From NCBI GenBank assembly GCA_964030785.1, contig OZ034968.1, positions 33,056,686 through 33,120,685 on the forward strand: a DNA stretch of 64,000 bases, read 5' to 3'. Positions within the stretch are counted from its first letter, which is position 1. Every line of letters begins with the position of its first letter. The DNA comes from Siderastrea siderea (taxonomy: Eukaryota; Cnidaria; Anthozoa; Scleractinia; Rhizangiidae). Both the position numbers and the translations under genes were made by a program. Positions 22,031 through 31,936 of the stretch are shown here, one piece after another. The notes beneath the pieces are model-generated. The model was not told the origin of the DNA. It searched no databases and saw only the letters and a program-made list of their open reading frames with translations.

Positions 22031-24130
22031 AAAGTTTTTAGTTGTAAATCGTTTGAAAACTTACATTTTATGGTGCTCAATTTGCTGGTTTTCTACTTTC
22101 ATTGCCTATTTTAAGACTCGAAATTTACATGCTTTATGATGTATATATGTTGCAATTCTAATGATAATTAGTTTTTGTTGACCAACAAGGTTTCTACTTT
22201 CATCTACATCTTTTGAAAGTTTACATTTTCACTACCCATTTTGAAATTCAAAACGTATTTTTGCGGGGTATATGATGTCATTGTACGGCTGAATTGTGAC
22301 ATTAGCCGCCAGGTTTACTTTTTGGCACAAAATATAGTTCAACTTTGAATTAAATTCCAGTCTTTTTGTCTATATAATAAAAAGAAAATTACACGGTGGC
22401 TTGAAGATATGAATTTTATTTTCTCGTGGTGAAAAACAAAAGTTTACTCACTCGCTGCGCTCTTTCGTAAAATATTGTTTTCACTCGCGAGATACCTTGA
22501 CTTGACTTGCGATGAGAAGAAACCGGTGGCTTGCGTCCGCCATGTTTGAATAAAAGCGGCCACATGGGTCGAAAAACTAAGTAAGACCAAAAACGTGAGC
22601 CAAACACTCGTGCCAAAACGCCATTTACAGTGTTAATCACGGTGGAAAGTAGGATTTTGTAATAGGGGTAACCGTGTGACATTTTTGGGTACGCGTACCA
22701 TTTTTAAATCGGTCTTTAAACTCATGCTTTCAAACTTTCTGAAACTCTCCTCCGCTCTCAGGGACACTTAATTAGAATCGATGGCAGTTTAAACGGTTAT
22801 TCTCGTTTTACCTCCAACTGTTATGAACTCTCACGGACACTTCTGTGTTTACTGAAGTATAAAGTCTCCTAGACCCTCGTCGTTTTGCATGCGCTAAATG
22901 GCGATTCTTAATACAATGCTTGTTGTGTATGTGAACTGATTCAAAGGGGTTTTTTTATAAGGATGGTCGCTGAAGGAGGTGGTTGCCTACTAGAGATTCT
23001 AAATACAGTGTTTGACTGTGGACTGATTCAAACACGATTTCATGCTGGATGGTCGCTGAAGGATGATAAAATAAATACAGTATTTCATTCTAAGTATGGC
23101 GACAGATCCTTCTTCGTTGTGCACCAACACTTTGACTGGGAGCTGGTTTCCACAAAGGTTGCCACTAGAACTGACATGTTTTACAGCATTCATCTATAAA
23201 ATTATTTAGGAACTGATCAATAAGTATAGGAGGGGGCGAAGCATTTTGAAAAGTGGTGGCCCAAAAAGGCACGACCCACCCCAAAGTATCGGCTGAAAAT
23301 AACATGAACCACCCACCCCTACACCCAGGTCACGACATCTCTATATTATGTTCTTTGTCTATATCTTCTTTTAATTAATTATTTAAATATGTTAAATATG
23401 CACACATAATAATACTGTATGTTAATCATACACAATAATATATAGTCAGGAAGGAGAGACCGAAAATGCGAGTTTCGTTCAATCGTCGCCACAGAAAGGG
23501 TCTGACACTTGATTCTGGTAGGGAAAGACCTCCTGATCAATGCTGGGTAACTCATAGAGTAGTACGTTTCAGGATACAGGGCTTTTTGTCACGCAATCTA
23601 TAACTCTGCATGGAAACGAGGCTAAGTTCCACAATGACGGCAAAAAATTAGAGAGGCTTCGCAATTAAGTAGGTAGATGTGAAGCATATGACGAGATGGT
23701 AACAAGGAATGTCACGTGACCGTTCATATGACCAAAAACTACAAAGCGTTCATTTTGCGTTTTGTTTTTTACCACAAACGCAGCAAGATGAAAAAAGTGA
23801 GTAAGTCAACTACAGCTTTTAAACTAGTTATTTTTCGAATTCTTTATTGAGCTACACATCCCACTGACAATTGAGTCAGTCCTGGAAACGAGGCTGAGCG
23901 GGCAGAATGCCTTACTGTAACTTGCTTTGTTTAGGTAGGGGTGACTACTGTCATTTATTTTTAGTGACAAACAAAAAATCTACGTCCACACATGTCAACG
24001 GAAAACTTAAATAAAACTCTTCCTTGTTTTTGTTTAAACTATACTGCACCATTTGGTTCTTTAACTCGCTATGAGAATAATTGTTCTCACTCAGAGTCAG
24101 ATTCAGAATCCTCGGAATCGCTGGAAAAGT
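22031..24130. other. Animal intergenic DNA
   Basis: A local duplication of a GGATGGTCGCTGAAGGA word occurs near 22,961 and 23,050. Near 22,400-22,490, words such as TTCACTCGCGAG may be the right end of the recombinase element. The frame at 22,963-23,199 has no recognisable domain. Confidence 0.4.
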
Positions 24131-27100
24131 CTAAAAGAACTCCGTGCGAATTCCTGCACACATCAATACTGGCCATGCAATAACATGCCTCTGAACATGA
24201 CAAACAGATAAACCTGCGTTGTTACAAGAGCAGTTATTCTGCCATCCGCCTTTGCATGTGCACGTTATTAATTCCAACAGGCTACTCGGCGCTGGCTCTT
24301 TCGCCATGTAGACCGGCTTCACTGAGGGGCTGTCTCGCACCCATTCATTCTTTTCGGGCTGTGGAAGATGCTGGATTGCAGTCAGAGCCTTTCTCCACAC
24401 CAACGTTTGATAGTTCACACGTTTCAAGTGTTGGAGTACGTTGTCAGATGTAGGCGAAAGCATCTTGTTTTCTGGCTTTTCTGACAGAACAGGAAATATG
24501 TCAATTCATCCACAGTGCGTGGCGTCATCCTGGAGCTTGGGTACAGATCACAGATGAAAGCTTCACATTTGGCAGCGATGTTATCACTCAGGTTTCGCTG
24601 GGCAGCGAGAAGACCTAGACTGTCTTGATGCTGTTCGCTTTTTGATAGCACTTGCCATGCCTTCTTCTTACCAATTCAGGTAAGTTGCAGCCAGTAATGG
24701 CTTGGAAAGCCAGGATAGCCTGTTTCAGGCTCTCGGGTGGGTGACTGAGTGGGCGTGTCTCTTCCCAGCCCCCACGCGCTTTTCGCACTCGTTTTCTCAA
24801 TTCGCGCTTTCGCCACTAGTTCGGAGGCTGGAACAGACTAAAGCCAGAAGGGCGCGGCTCATCTTCTCGCGTAGCTCTTGCAATACTGCATGAACTGGAA
24901 CATAACGAAGGCGGTCTTTCATGCCAGTTTTGAACCATAACTTGAGGCAGCTGATATCAGAAAAATGGGCTACGCTGGGAGCGAGTACATCAATGGCTGG
25001 TGATTGTAAGATAAAACGACACTCTGGAGAGGTATCCACAGCATACTTGGCATGCAGCAGTAGGTCCAGTAACATGTGAAATGACAATGCATATTAAACA
25101 ATGTCAAATATTTATATAAAATCACATAACATTAACGTTTCGGATATATAGAATCGAAACTATGTTTTCTCACCTACCGTAGTGTCTGCTTTCTTCGTAG
25201 TCTGATTCCGGATCGTTTACATCTTCGCAGTGGCCGCTCCTGACAATCTCTGCCCGTCTGCCATTTTTAAACCCTCCACCGATGACAAGGGTCTTGTCTG
25301 GATGAAGCTGCTGTCTTCCCAAGTTGCAAAAAGATTCTGACAGAAAGTCACATAGATTCATCTTGTTCTGCGGATTAGGAATAAACTTTCCCCTGTTTCG
25401 GCAAGTGAGTAGATGGTCCATGGATCTTGTATTCCAACGAAGCGCTTAGGGAACCTCTGCGTGCACCTTCTTCTGTATTAATCGATACATATCAGTATTG
25501 GTTCAAGAGGATGTGAACTTCTTTGCAGTTGGCAAGCGATGCAGTGATGACCTTGAAGTACTTGGATGCGAGTTCGCCGAACGTACTACTCCCTGGTAAT
25601 TTCAATACTTTAACTAAAGTCATGCCATCGATGAGATGAATGGTGTCTCGTGTGAAAGGTTGGAGTCGTGCGCAAACGTTCACTTTGGCTTCAGTGAGAG
25701 CTGCCAATACCCGTCTCCATTATGCTTGCTGGCTTCATACGAAGGAGAGCCCACATGTCGTCCGTGTTGACACCTTCAGAAAGTACGCTGCCCTCACCAT
25801 TCGGCCATTATTTGTTAACTGCGCCAGTATATTGAGTAACTGAAGATCATCTTCCGTGGGCTGAGCATTCTTGCAACTCAGACACTTCCACTTCTCTTCA
25901 AGCTACTTCGTCTCTGGGAATGGTCTCCAGCTGTGGTAGGTGGTAGTTCTGGACCAAAAACCCCCTTTTCTGGTAGACAACGATGGTTGTAGCATGGGTG
26001 GTATTTTTACCATCTATTGTTTCCTCGTTCAGATCGTTATTATTGGCAGCAAGTTGCACGAAAGATGTTTGATGGGATGACTGTTCCATAGGTTTCAACT
26101 TTCGCTAACACCTCTGTTGCCAGACGTGTATCAACTGCTTGCAACTCTTTGTATGACGAACTGTGGCCCATTCGGTTTAGAAGGACAACTAACTTCTTAC
26201 ATCCAGTAAGGTGACGAACTGCCATTGCAAGGCCTATTTGCTTCGGGAGCTTCACGCGGGCGTTTGATTGCAGTGGATGATGTCCTCGGCAGTACTCAGA
26301 ATGCGCCTCTCGTCCTCTATTTTGACACAGGGATTTGGTTGGTCAAAGTCGTCAACTCCAGATTCATCAGATGTAATCATTGTGCAAACTAGCCAGTACA
26401 GACTAGGGGGAATGATTCTTCTCGCTGAGTTGCGCGACACATCGTCCAAGTTAAGGGGTTTAATGAGATGCCTATACAATCTGCTGGGCATTACCTGGAC
26501 CGTTGCTTTAGTATCTGATACCGGCCTTCTGTGCAACAGTAACATTTAGGACGTCTTGTAGAGATATGTCGCTCGAATAGATAACCTCAGGCTTACTCCT
26601 GTCAGAATGTTGGTAGAACACGATGTTTTCTCCGAAGTGATTCTCAAGTCGAAGTTTCAAGCGCTGTTTTCTGCAGCTTTCGGCCTTGATTCCCTTGTCC
26701 TTCAGGCGCTCGCGATATTTCATGCGATCAACAAAAGTGGTGACACGTCGTATGCCTTTTCTTGTATATATATACACCTTCACTAATTTCGGCCGCCATC
26801 TCTTTGAATACCGTGTCATAAACTGTTTCTGCTTCCTTTTCTCGTGCTTTAGATTGGATTTGATGACATAAGAAGCAAAACACGTTTTATGATATTTTGG
26901 CTCGGTAGCTGTTAGGTTGTTGGTGACTGACATGAGAACATGCAGCATTCCTTCATGACCTTGGCTTCCTGCTGCCTCTCGAACTGACTCACATGCTTCA
27001 AAGGTACAAACATTGTGCATCTCCCGGCATTTTTTAGGTGTCTTCTTTCGACAAATGAAGCACTTGGACCAATCTATACAGGCACTAGCCGAGGACCTTG

Positions 27101-27357
27101 AAACTCTACGTGTTTCCTCATTAGTAGCTGGGCTCTCTCGTTTTGACTGTGGATGCCTGTAGGGTATCGTATATTCTGTACCGCTAGTGTAGGAAGAGTA
27201 ACACGTGGAATGCCATGACACATCACGGTTTATATAGATTGGGCAATTCCTCGTGAAGCCTATCGTAAACCTCGTCTTTTCGAAGGTCGAGTGCTCTTTG
27301 TAGAGTGTCTCTAGAGGACCCTTTCGCTTTTCTTAGAATTTCCATCTCACCGTCCAT
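24131..27357 (-). pseudogene. Degenerate member of a large cnidarian gene family
   Basis: One protein can be followed over about 3.2 kb on the minus strand through many frame changes. It starts at 27,357 (MDGEMEILRKAKGSSRDTLQ). Next come DVSWHSTCYSSYTSG, a Cys-rich part with CFICRKKTPKKC, and EPKYHKTCFASYV. Further on are TAEDIIHCNQ, MAVRHLTGCKKLV and NEETIDGKNTTHATT. Later pieces are LIDGMTLVKVL, KMNLCDFLSESF, LLLHAKYA, LWFKTG and a HALTGCDTTS-like LAFQAITGCN. The Cys-rich C-terminal tail (CTCKGGWQNNCSCNNAGL) ends near 24,180. I recognise this domain order from repeated, unnamed proteins of corals and other marine invertebrates; the function is unknown. No introns were needed to follow it, so a retrocopy or transposon passenger is possible. 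Dead as it stands. Confidence 0.6.
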
Positions 27358-27862
27358 TTTAAATAAGGAGTGACTATGTTTGTAACTCTGGAAGATCTTT
27401 AATATATGACAACACTACCTAAATATCGTTTGACTTGTCTTCAACAAATAATACTGTAACCTTCCAAAATTCAGCTTGTAGGGTTCTGTTTACTCAAATG
27501 GCCTTTTGCTGGAAGTTTGATGTAAATTTTGCAAGGACTTTCATGCCCCTTGGTTTAGAGAAGGCTTTGGAAGTCTGCAGTTATTCAATATACATGGCTT
27601 AAAATATGATGATCCACCCCTTCCTGAGGTTCAAAACTAACCGATCGTAGCAATGTCTCCAGGTATTCTGCAAGAGACACCAATGGCAAACTCGTTTTTT
27701 TTCTACTCCGTACAAACTTTGTGAAAAATAGTTGCAGCTACTCTTGAGCTTTTCTTTGCAACAGCCTTCCTGTTGAGCTGCTGCGGCAGGCGAACTATCT
27801 TGGCGAACTTCAGGGCTGGACTGTAGAAGTTTTGCCATGATGTCTTCTGTCATGCAGGCCAA
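27358..27862 (-). other. Animal flank with one small open frame
   Basis: An 87-codon minus-strand frame (27,599-27,862) contains KLLQSSPEVRQDSS and a Cys-containing tail. It has no recognised domain. This is the last sequence that looks animal before the bacterial block. Confidence 0.35.
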
Positions 27863-28056
27863 TGTGCCCTATAACTATTTGGACCAGTTTATTTGTCAAT
27901 AAAGAATCTCTATAAAACTATAGAAAATATTTATACTTAATCTCTAACTATTGTAAATGTTGATATTCCAGTGTTTTTGGTTGTTTAGTCCCTTATACTA
28001 TGGCATAATGACCAAGTAATCAATAGAAGAACTTGAATGAATTTAAGATTAAAAAC
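27863..28056. other. Left animal/bacterial junction zone
   Basis: The sequence changes from animal pseudogene flank to a bacterial leader with a Shine-Dalgarno site (CGGAGGA at about 28,058-28,064). The exact join cannot be placed by eye. No tandem repeat, N run or adapter-like sequence is visible here. Confidence 0.5.
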
Positions 28057-28068
28057 ACGGAGGATAAC

Positions 28069-29457
28069 GTGAAAAAACATTTACTAATGATGCTTGCTCT
28101 TGTAGCCCTAGTTGTTGTTGGATGTGCACCAGCAGAAGAAGCTGCCACAACTGAGGCACCGGTTGAGGAAACATCAACAGAAGCAAGTACAGATGAAACA
28201 ATGGATATGGCATACGAAATTGTCGGTATAGATGTTGTAAAGGATTCTCTTACTAAGGACTCTACAGTGATTGTAGATGCCCGTCCAATTGCAGGTTTCA
28301 ATGGTTGGACCCTTGGAGAAGAAGCCAGAGGTGGCCATATTGCAGGGGCGACAGCCTTTGATGCAAAATGGGTGACACAGTTTGAATCTAGCGATGCTTT
28401 AATGGCTGAACTAGATAAGTTTGGTATAACAAAAGACAAAGACATCATCCTTTATGGTTATGGTCAAGATGCTATGACCCTTGCTGATGCCCTTTCAGGA
28501 TTAGGCTATGAAAAATTATCTGTTTATGAAGGTGGTATAGTTGAGTGGGCTGCTGATGATTCTTTGGCCATGGCTAAGTTAGAAAACTATGACTACCTCG
28601 TACCTGCATCATGGGTAAATGATTTATTAGCAGGTAAAGAAGTAGAAGCCTTTGATGGCGACAACTACAAGATTTTTGAAGCAAGCTGGGGTCCTGGTGA
28701 CACTTATGCAGAAGGTCATATCCCAACAGCGATTCATATTAATACAGATGAGTATGAAGTAGGTCCATTATGGAACAGGGTAACTGATGAGGAGATTCTT
28801 AAGGCAACCCTTGCCAATGGTATTACCAAAGATACGACAGTCATCCTATATGGTTCTGATACAACTCCAGCGGCTAGAATCGCTATTATGCTTAAGTATT
28901 TAGGGGTTGAAGATGTACGTTTACTAGATGGTGGTTACCAAGCATGGACAGCAGCTGGCTATGATATTGCAACAGGCATGGTAGAAAAAGTAGCTGCTAC
29001 GGAATTTGGTACAGACGGTCAACCAGTTCATAAGAATTATATTATTGATATGCCTGAAGCAGAGCTTCTATTAAGTGAAGAAGATGGACGTCTTGTCAGC
29101 ATTCGCTCGTGGGCAGAGTACCTTGGCGAAACAAGTGGCTATGACTATATCGAAGCAGCTGGTAGAATTGACGGTGCTGTATACGGCTTCGCTGGTTCTG
29201 ACCCATGGCATATGGAAGACTACAGAAATGTGGACAATACAGCTGTCAACTATGAGTACATGGCAGACAGATGGGCTGACCAAACGATTTTACCAACGAC
29301 AGAAAATGCATTTTATTGTGGAACTGGTTGGAGAGCTGCTGAAACATGGTTCTACGCCCACGCTATGGGATGGGAAAAGGTTTCGTTATATGACGGTGGC
29401 TGGAAAGAATGGTCAGAAGCCAATAAACCAATGGCAAAAGGTCCTGTAACTGAGTAG
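28069..29457 (+). CDS. Rhodanese-domain lipoprotein (sulfurtransferase-like)
   Basis: A 462-residue bacterial lipoprotein with three tandem rhodanese-like domains. The GTG at 28,069 is chosen because CGGAGGA lies just upstream and it starts a lipoprotein signal, KKHLLMMLALVALVVVGC, with the lipidated Cys in VVGC. An acidic, Thr-rich linker follows. Domain 1 (about 45-165) and domain 2 (about 170-300) have no Cys in their active loops (LYGYGQDA, LYGSDTTPAAR). Domain 3 (about 320-450) has an intact loop, CGTGWRA, with Cys at about 417. Rhodaneses move sulfane sulfur to thiophilic acceptors; here this would happen on the outer face of the membrane. The frame is intact and ends just before a strong terminator. 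Domain 3 is probably the only catalytic one. Confidence 0.85.
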   Translation: MKKHLLMMLALVALVVVGCAPAEEAATTEAPVEETSTEASTDETMDMAYEIVGIDVVKDSLTKDSTVIVDARPIAGFNGWTLGEEARGGHIAGATAFDAKWVTQFESSDALMAELDKFGITKDKDIILYGYGQDAMTLADALSGLGYEKLSVYEGGIVEWAADDSLAMAKLENYDYLVPASWVNDLLAGKEVEAFDGDNYKIFEASWGPGDTYAEGHIPTAIHINTDEYEVGPLWNRVTDEEILKATLANGITKDTTVILYGSDTTPAARIAIMLKYLGVEDVRLLDGGYQAWTAAGYDIATGMVEKVAATEFGTDGQPVHKNYIIDMPEAELLLSEEDGRLVSIRSWAEYLGETSGYDYIEAAGRIDGAVYGFAGSDPWHMEDYRNVDNTAVNYEYMADRWADQTILPTTENAFYCGTGWRAAETWFYAHAMGWEKVSLYDGGWKEWSEANKPMAKGPVTE

Positions 29458-29493
29458 TCAACTAGGCTTGAATTTGATATAATATGTAGAGAT

Positions 29494-29521
29494 AAGCAGT
29501 GATGATCATCACTGCTTTTTC
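29494..29521 (+). terminator. Rho-independent terminator after the rhodanese gene
   Basis: AGCAGTGATG and CATCACTGCT form a tight stem around a tiny loop and are followed by TTTTT. Confidence 0.85.
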
Positions 29522-29570
29522 ATTGTTTAAAAAACATTACATAGAGTTATAAAAAGAAATGAGGGAAGAC

Positions 29571-29975
29571 ATGCAGGCTTTGAGAAATAGAATTATAATG
29601 ATTGTAGGATTTATTATCCTAGTGGCTGGTTCCGTATTAAATAGTATGGCAAGAAAATACCAAGGACTTTATAGAAGTCTTCAACATAGAAATATTAAGC
29701 TGGAAGAAAGTATTCTGTCAGCAGATATGAAACCCATTCTACTTTTGGTTATCGGTATTGGTATCTTAGTCGTACTGGGGCATTTTATGGTCAAGTATCG
29801 TCAATCCATAAAAGAAAAGGGGATTGCTCTTGCAGGTGTCTTACTATTTGGTGGTCAGACCCTAAACACCCTGAATGGAGAGTCCAATCAACAAATGGGC
29901 TTGTATGTATCTTTTTTAGGCTATTTGATTATATTAATCGGCTTTATTCTTGCCCTGTATGAAAAGAAGGAGTAA
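29571..29975 (+). CDS. Small four-helix membrane protein, function unknown
   Basis: A 134-residue hydrophobic protein with about four membrane segments: IIMIVGFIILVAGSV near the start, ILLLVIGIGILVVLGHF, a shorter one around IALAGVLLFGG, and YLIILIGFILALY near the end. I prefer the ATG at 29,571 (MQALRNRI) to the upstream ATG at 29,559 because the purine-rich GAGGGA lies between them as a likely ribosome site. It is separated from the next gene by only six bases, so the two are probably co-transcribed. I do not recognise a family. Confidence 0.6.
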   Translation: MQALRNRIIMIVGFIILVAGSVLNSMARKYQGLYRSLQHRNIKLEESILSADMKPILLLVIGIGILVVLGHFMVKYRQSIKEKGIALAGVLLFGGQTLNTLNGESNQQMGLYVSFLGYLIILIGFILALYEKKE

Positions 29976-29981
29976 ACAAAA

Positions 29982-30695
29982 ATGAAATTTAATCAAGGAG
30001 ACTTCTCTGGTCTGAAGACCTATCAGCTTACGGGCAAGGAAGTCTATGTAACGGATAGACACCAATATACCCTTCCGGTGTGGACGGCTTACAGCAACGA
30101 TAGAAATACGTCTTATACCTTGGTATCCATAGATTTTCATCCAGACACCAACCCGCCGTTTTGGCAAGAGATTACCCTAAAAATGTCTATGGATAATCGG
30201 GAGGATGACCAAGGGTATTTTCAAGAACTGCTAGAGAATAGAATCAACCGCCTAGACAGGTATGATATAGAGGCTATCGTTTCATGTGTGGATAGGCTAA
30301 ACAATGATGAACACATTAATACAGCCATGTCACTCGGGGTACTAAAGGACTACCATATGATTAATTGTATGGACCGTCACCAGTATGAGACAGGTAGACA
30401 CTATTTGCTAGAAGAGGCTTACTATGGCCTGTTAGAAGATTCTATGTTTAAATCCATTGGTTTTGAATTACCTGAGAAACCCTTTATATTGGATATCGAT
30501 TTAGACTATTTTATGCGCTTATCGGATTTTGAAATAGAAGCGGATACTATTTTTAAGGCCTTGGTTCAAGGGGCAGACCTTATTACAGTAGCCAGGTCAG
30601 TGAAGTATTTTGAGTATCTTAAGAAGGAAGAATTTTCGATTGAAGAATGTGAGGCGCAGCTGATTGACTTACTTAAATACTATTTAGGATCATAA
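29982..30695 (+). CDS. UPF0489-family protein (arginase-like fold)
   Basis: A 237-residue protein with signatures of the UPF0489 family: VTDRHQYTLPVW near the N-terminus, a metal-site-like SIDFHPDTN at about 49-57, and DIDLDYF at about 166-172. These acidic and His residues resemble the two-metal centre of the arginase/deacetylase superfamily, which suggests a metal-dependent hydrolase. I recall that peptide arginases of natural-product pathways are related, but no such pathway is seen here. The frame is intact. It lies downstream of the membrane protein as a likely operon partner and ends at a bidirectional terminator. Confidence 0.65.
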   Translation: MKFNQGDFSGLKTYQLTGKEVYVTDRHQYTLPVWTAYSNDRNTSYTLVSIDFHPDTNPPFWQEITLKMSMDNREDDQGYFQELLENRINRLDRYDIEAIVSCVDRLNNDEHINTAMSLGVLKDYHMINCMDRHQYETGRHYLLEEAYYGLLEDSMFKSIGFELPEKPFILDIDLDYFMRLSDFEIEADTIFKALVQGADLITVARSVKYFEYLKKEEFSIEECEAQLIDLLKYYLGS

Positions 30696-30699
30696 ATAG

Positions 30700-30737
30700 A
30701 AAAAACCGTCGATTTTGATGAACCGACGGTTTTTTAT
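30700..30737. terminator. Bidirectional terminator between convergent genes
   Basis: AAAAAACCGTCG pairs with CGACGGTTTTTT. The A and T tracts on both sides allow termination from both strands, serving the UPF0489 gene and the EAL gene. Confidence 0.85.
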
Positions 30738-31915
30738 TAGCTTCTTATATGGAGCAGGGAACTTTCTTCCATAAGTGTATCTAAGGGTTTGGGTTTAGAA
30801 AAGTAATAGCCTTGGATGGTATCGATTCCGATACTCAGCATCTTTTCTAATTGTTGTTTATCCTCTACACCTTCTGCGGTCACATCTAAACATAGCTTTT
30901 TAGAGATTTCTACTAAGGCATCTAAAATCACTTGGTCCTCATAGGAATGTAGACAGTGCTGGACAAATTTTCGATCAATTTTTAAACGGTCAAATTTTAG
31001 GCTAATAAGCTTATCCAAAGTGGAAAAGCCAGTTCCAAAATCATCGATAGCGATACGTAATCCAAGGGCCCGTAATTGGTCAATTTCTTCTTTGAAATGT
31101 TCGAAGTTTTCAATGAAAAATGACTCGGTAATTTCTAATTCTAATTGAATGGCTAAGTGTTGGTGTTGTTTGATAGCTTCTCTAATAAAGTTAATCAATT
31201 GTTGGTCCATTAAATCCATAATGGAAATATTAATAGAGGTATACTTATCTTCAAAGAAGGTTTTATGGGTAACCAGTAGTTTAATGACCGACTCTAAAAC
31301 ATAACGGGTTATGTGATGAATCATGCCATTTTTTTCAGCTAGTGGAATAAAACGTTGGGGACTAATTTGTCCTAACTTAGGATCTTGCCACCTGATGAGG
31401 GCTTCATAACCTTCAATATCCCTGCGTTCCATATTAACAATTGGTTGAAAAAGGAGGGAGATGTGCCCCTCAGTAAGGGCATGGCATAAATTATGCTTTA
31501 CGTAGTCGCTAAATGAGTTTTTTACACTGTTATTGGTGTCTGTTTGTAAACCCTTAGGCAGTTCGTGAATTTTGACTAGGGTGCCATTTTCAGTTAATTC
31601 AGAGTGTATGGGCATGATTTCGTAAGCATGCCACAGAGTTTGTCGCTTAAAGGATTCAACTGACTTATGAAAATGAATCGTACGTCCTTCTTTAGACTGT
31701 GTGATATGTTTTCTCAATATATGCACCTCGTCTGGGAGGCAGAAATCAAATATGGAATCTCCTAGAACTAACCTTTTCCCGTAGATATTTAGTGCATGTT
31801 TTTCAGCAGCCCGGTTACCATAGACAATTTGATAAGTATGATCAAGTAGTATATAGACCGTATGGGATGTATGAAATTGTTTTTTGAGAAATATTTTTGA
31901 GGGCTCCATTGACAC
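30737..31915 (-). CDS. PAS-EAL cyclic-di-GMP phosphodiesterase
   Basis: A PAS-like sensor segment (about 15-120) precedes an EAL domain (about 150-390) that hydrolyses cyclic di-GMP to pGpG. The catalytic motifs look complete: EALIRW, the metal-binding Asn in INIS, ELEITES, IDDFGTGFS, KIDRKF, TAEGVE and QGYYFSKP. No membrane helix is evident, so the protein is probably cytosolic. The Shine-Dalgarno AAAGGAG lies just before a GTG at 31,915. An ATG at 31,909 and a GTG at 31,921 are alternatives, the last overlapping the ribosome site. It lies 15-20 bases downstream of the chemoreceptor gene on the same strand, which suggests one transcript. The frame is intact. Confidence 0.85.
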   Translation of the reverse strand: MSMEPSKIFLKKQFHTSHTVYILLDHTYQIVYGNRAAEKHALNIYGKRLVLGDSIFDFCLPDEVHILRKHITQSKEGRTIHFHKSVESFKRQTLWHAYEIMPIHSELTENGTLVKIHELPKGLQTDTNNSVKNSFSDYVKHNLCHALTEGHISLLFQPIVNMERRDIEGYEALIRWQDPKLGQISPQRFIPLAEKNGMIHHITRYVLESVIKLLVTHKTFFEDKYTSINISIMDLMDQQLINFIREAIKQHQHLAIQLELEITESFFIENFEHFKEEIDQLRALGLRIAIDDFGTGFSTLDKLISLKFDRLKIDRKFVQHCLHSYEDQVILDALVEISKKLCLDVTAEGVEDKQQLEKMLSIGIDTIQGYYFSKPKPLDTLMEESSLLHIRS

Positions 31916-31936
31916 AATCACTCCTTTGGAATTGAA

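Noticed and set aside
28020..28448. A 142-codon minus-strand frame over the rhodanese gene
   Set aside because: Shadow of the plus-strand lipoprotein gene, which has a signal, lipobox and domain matches.
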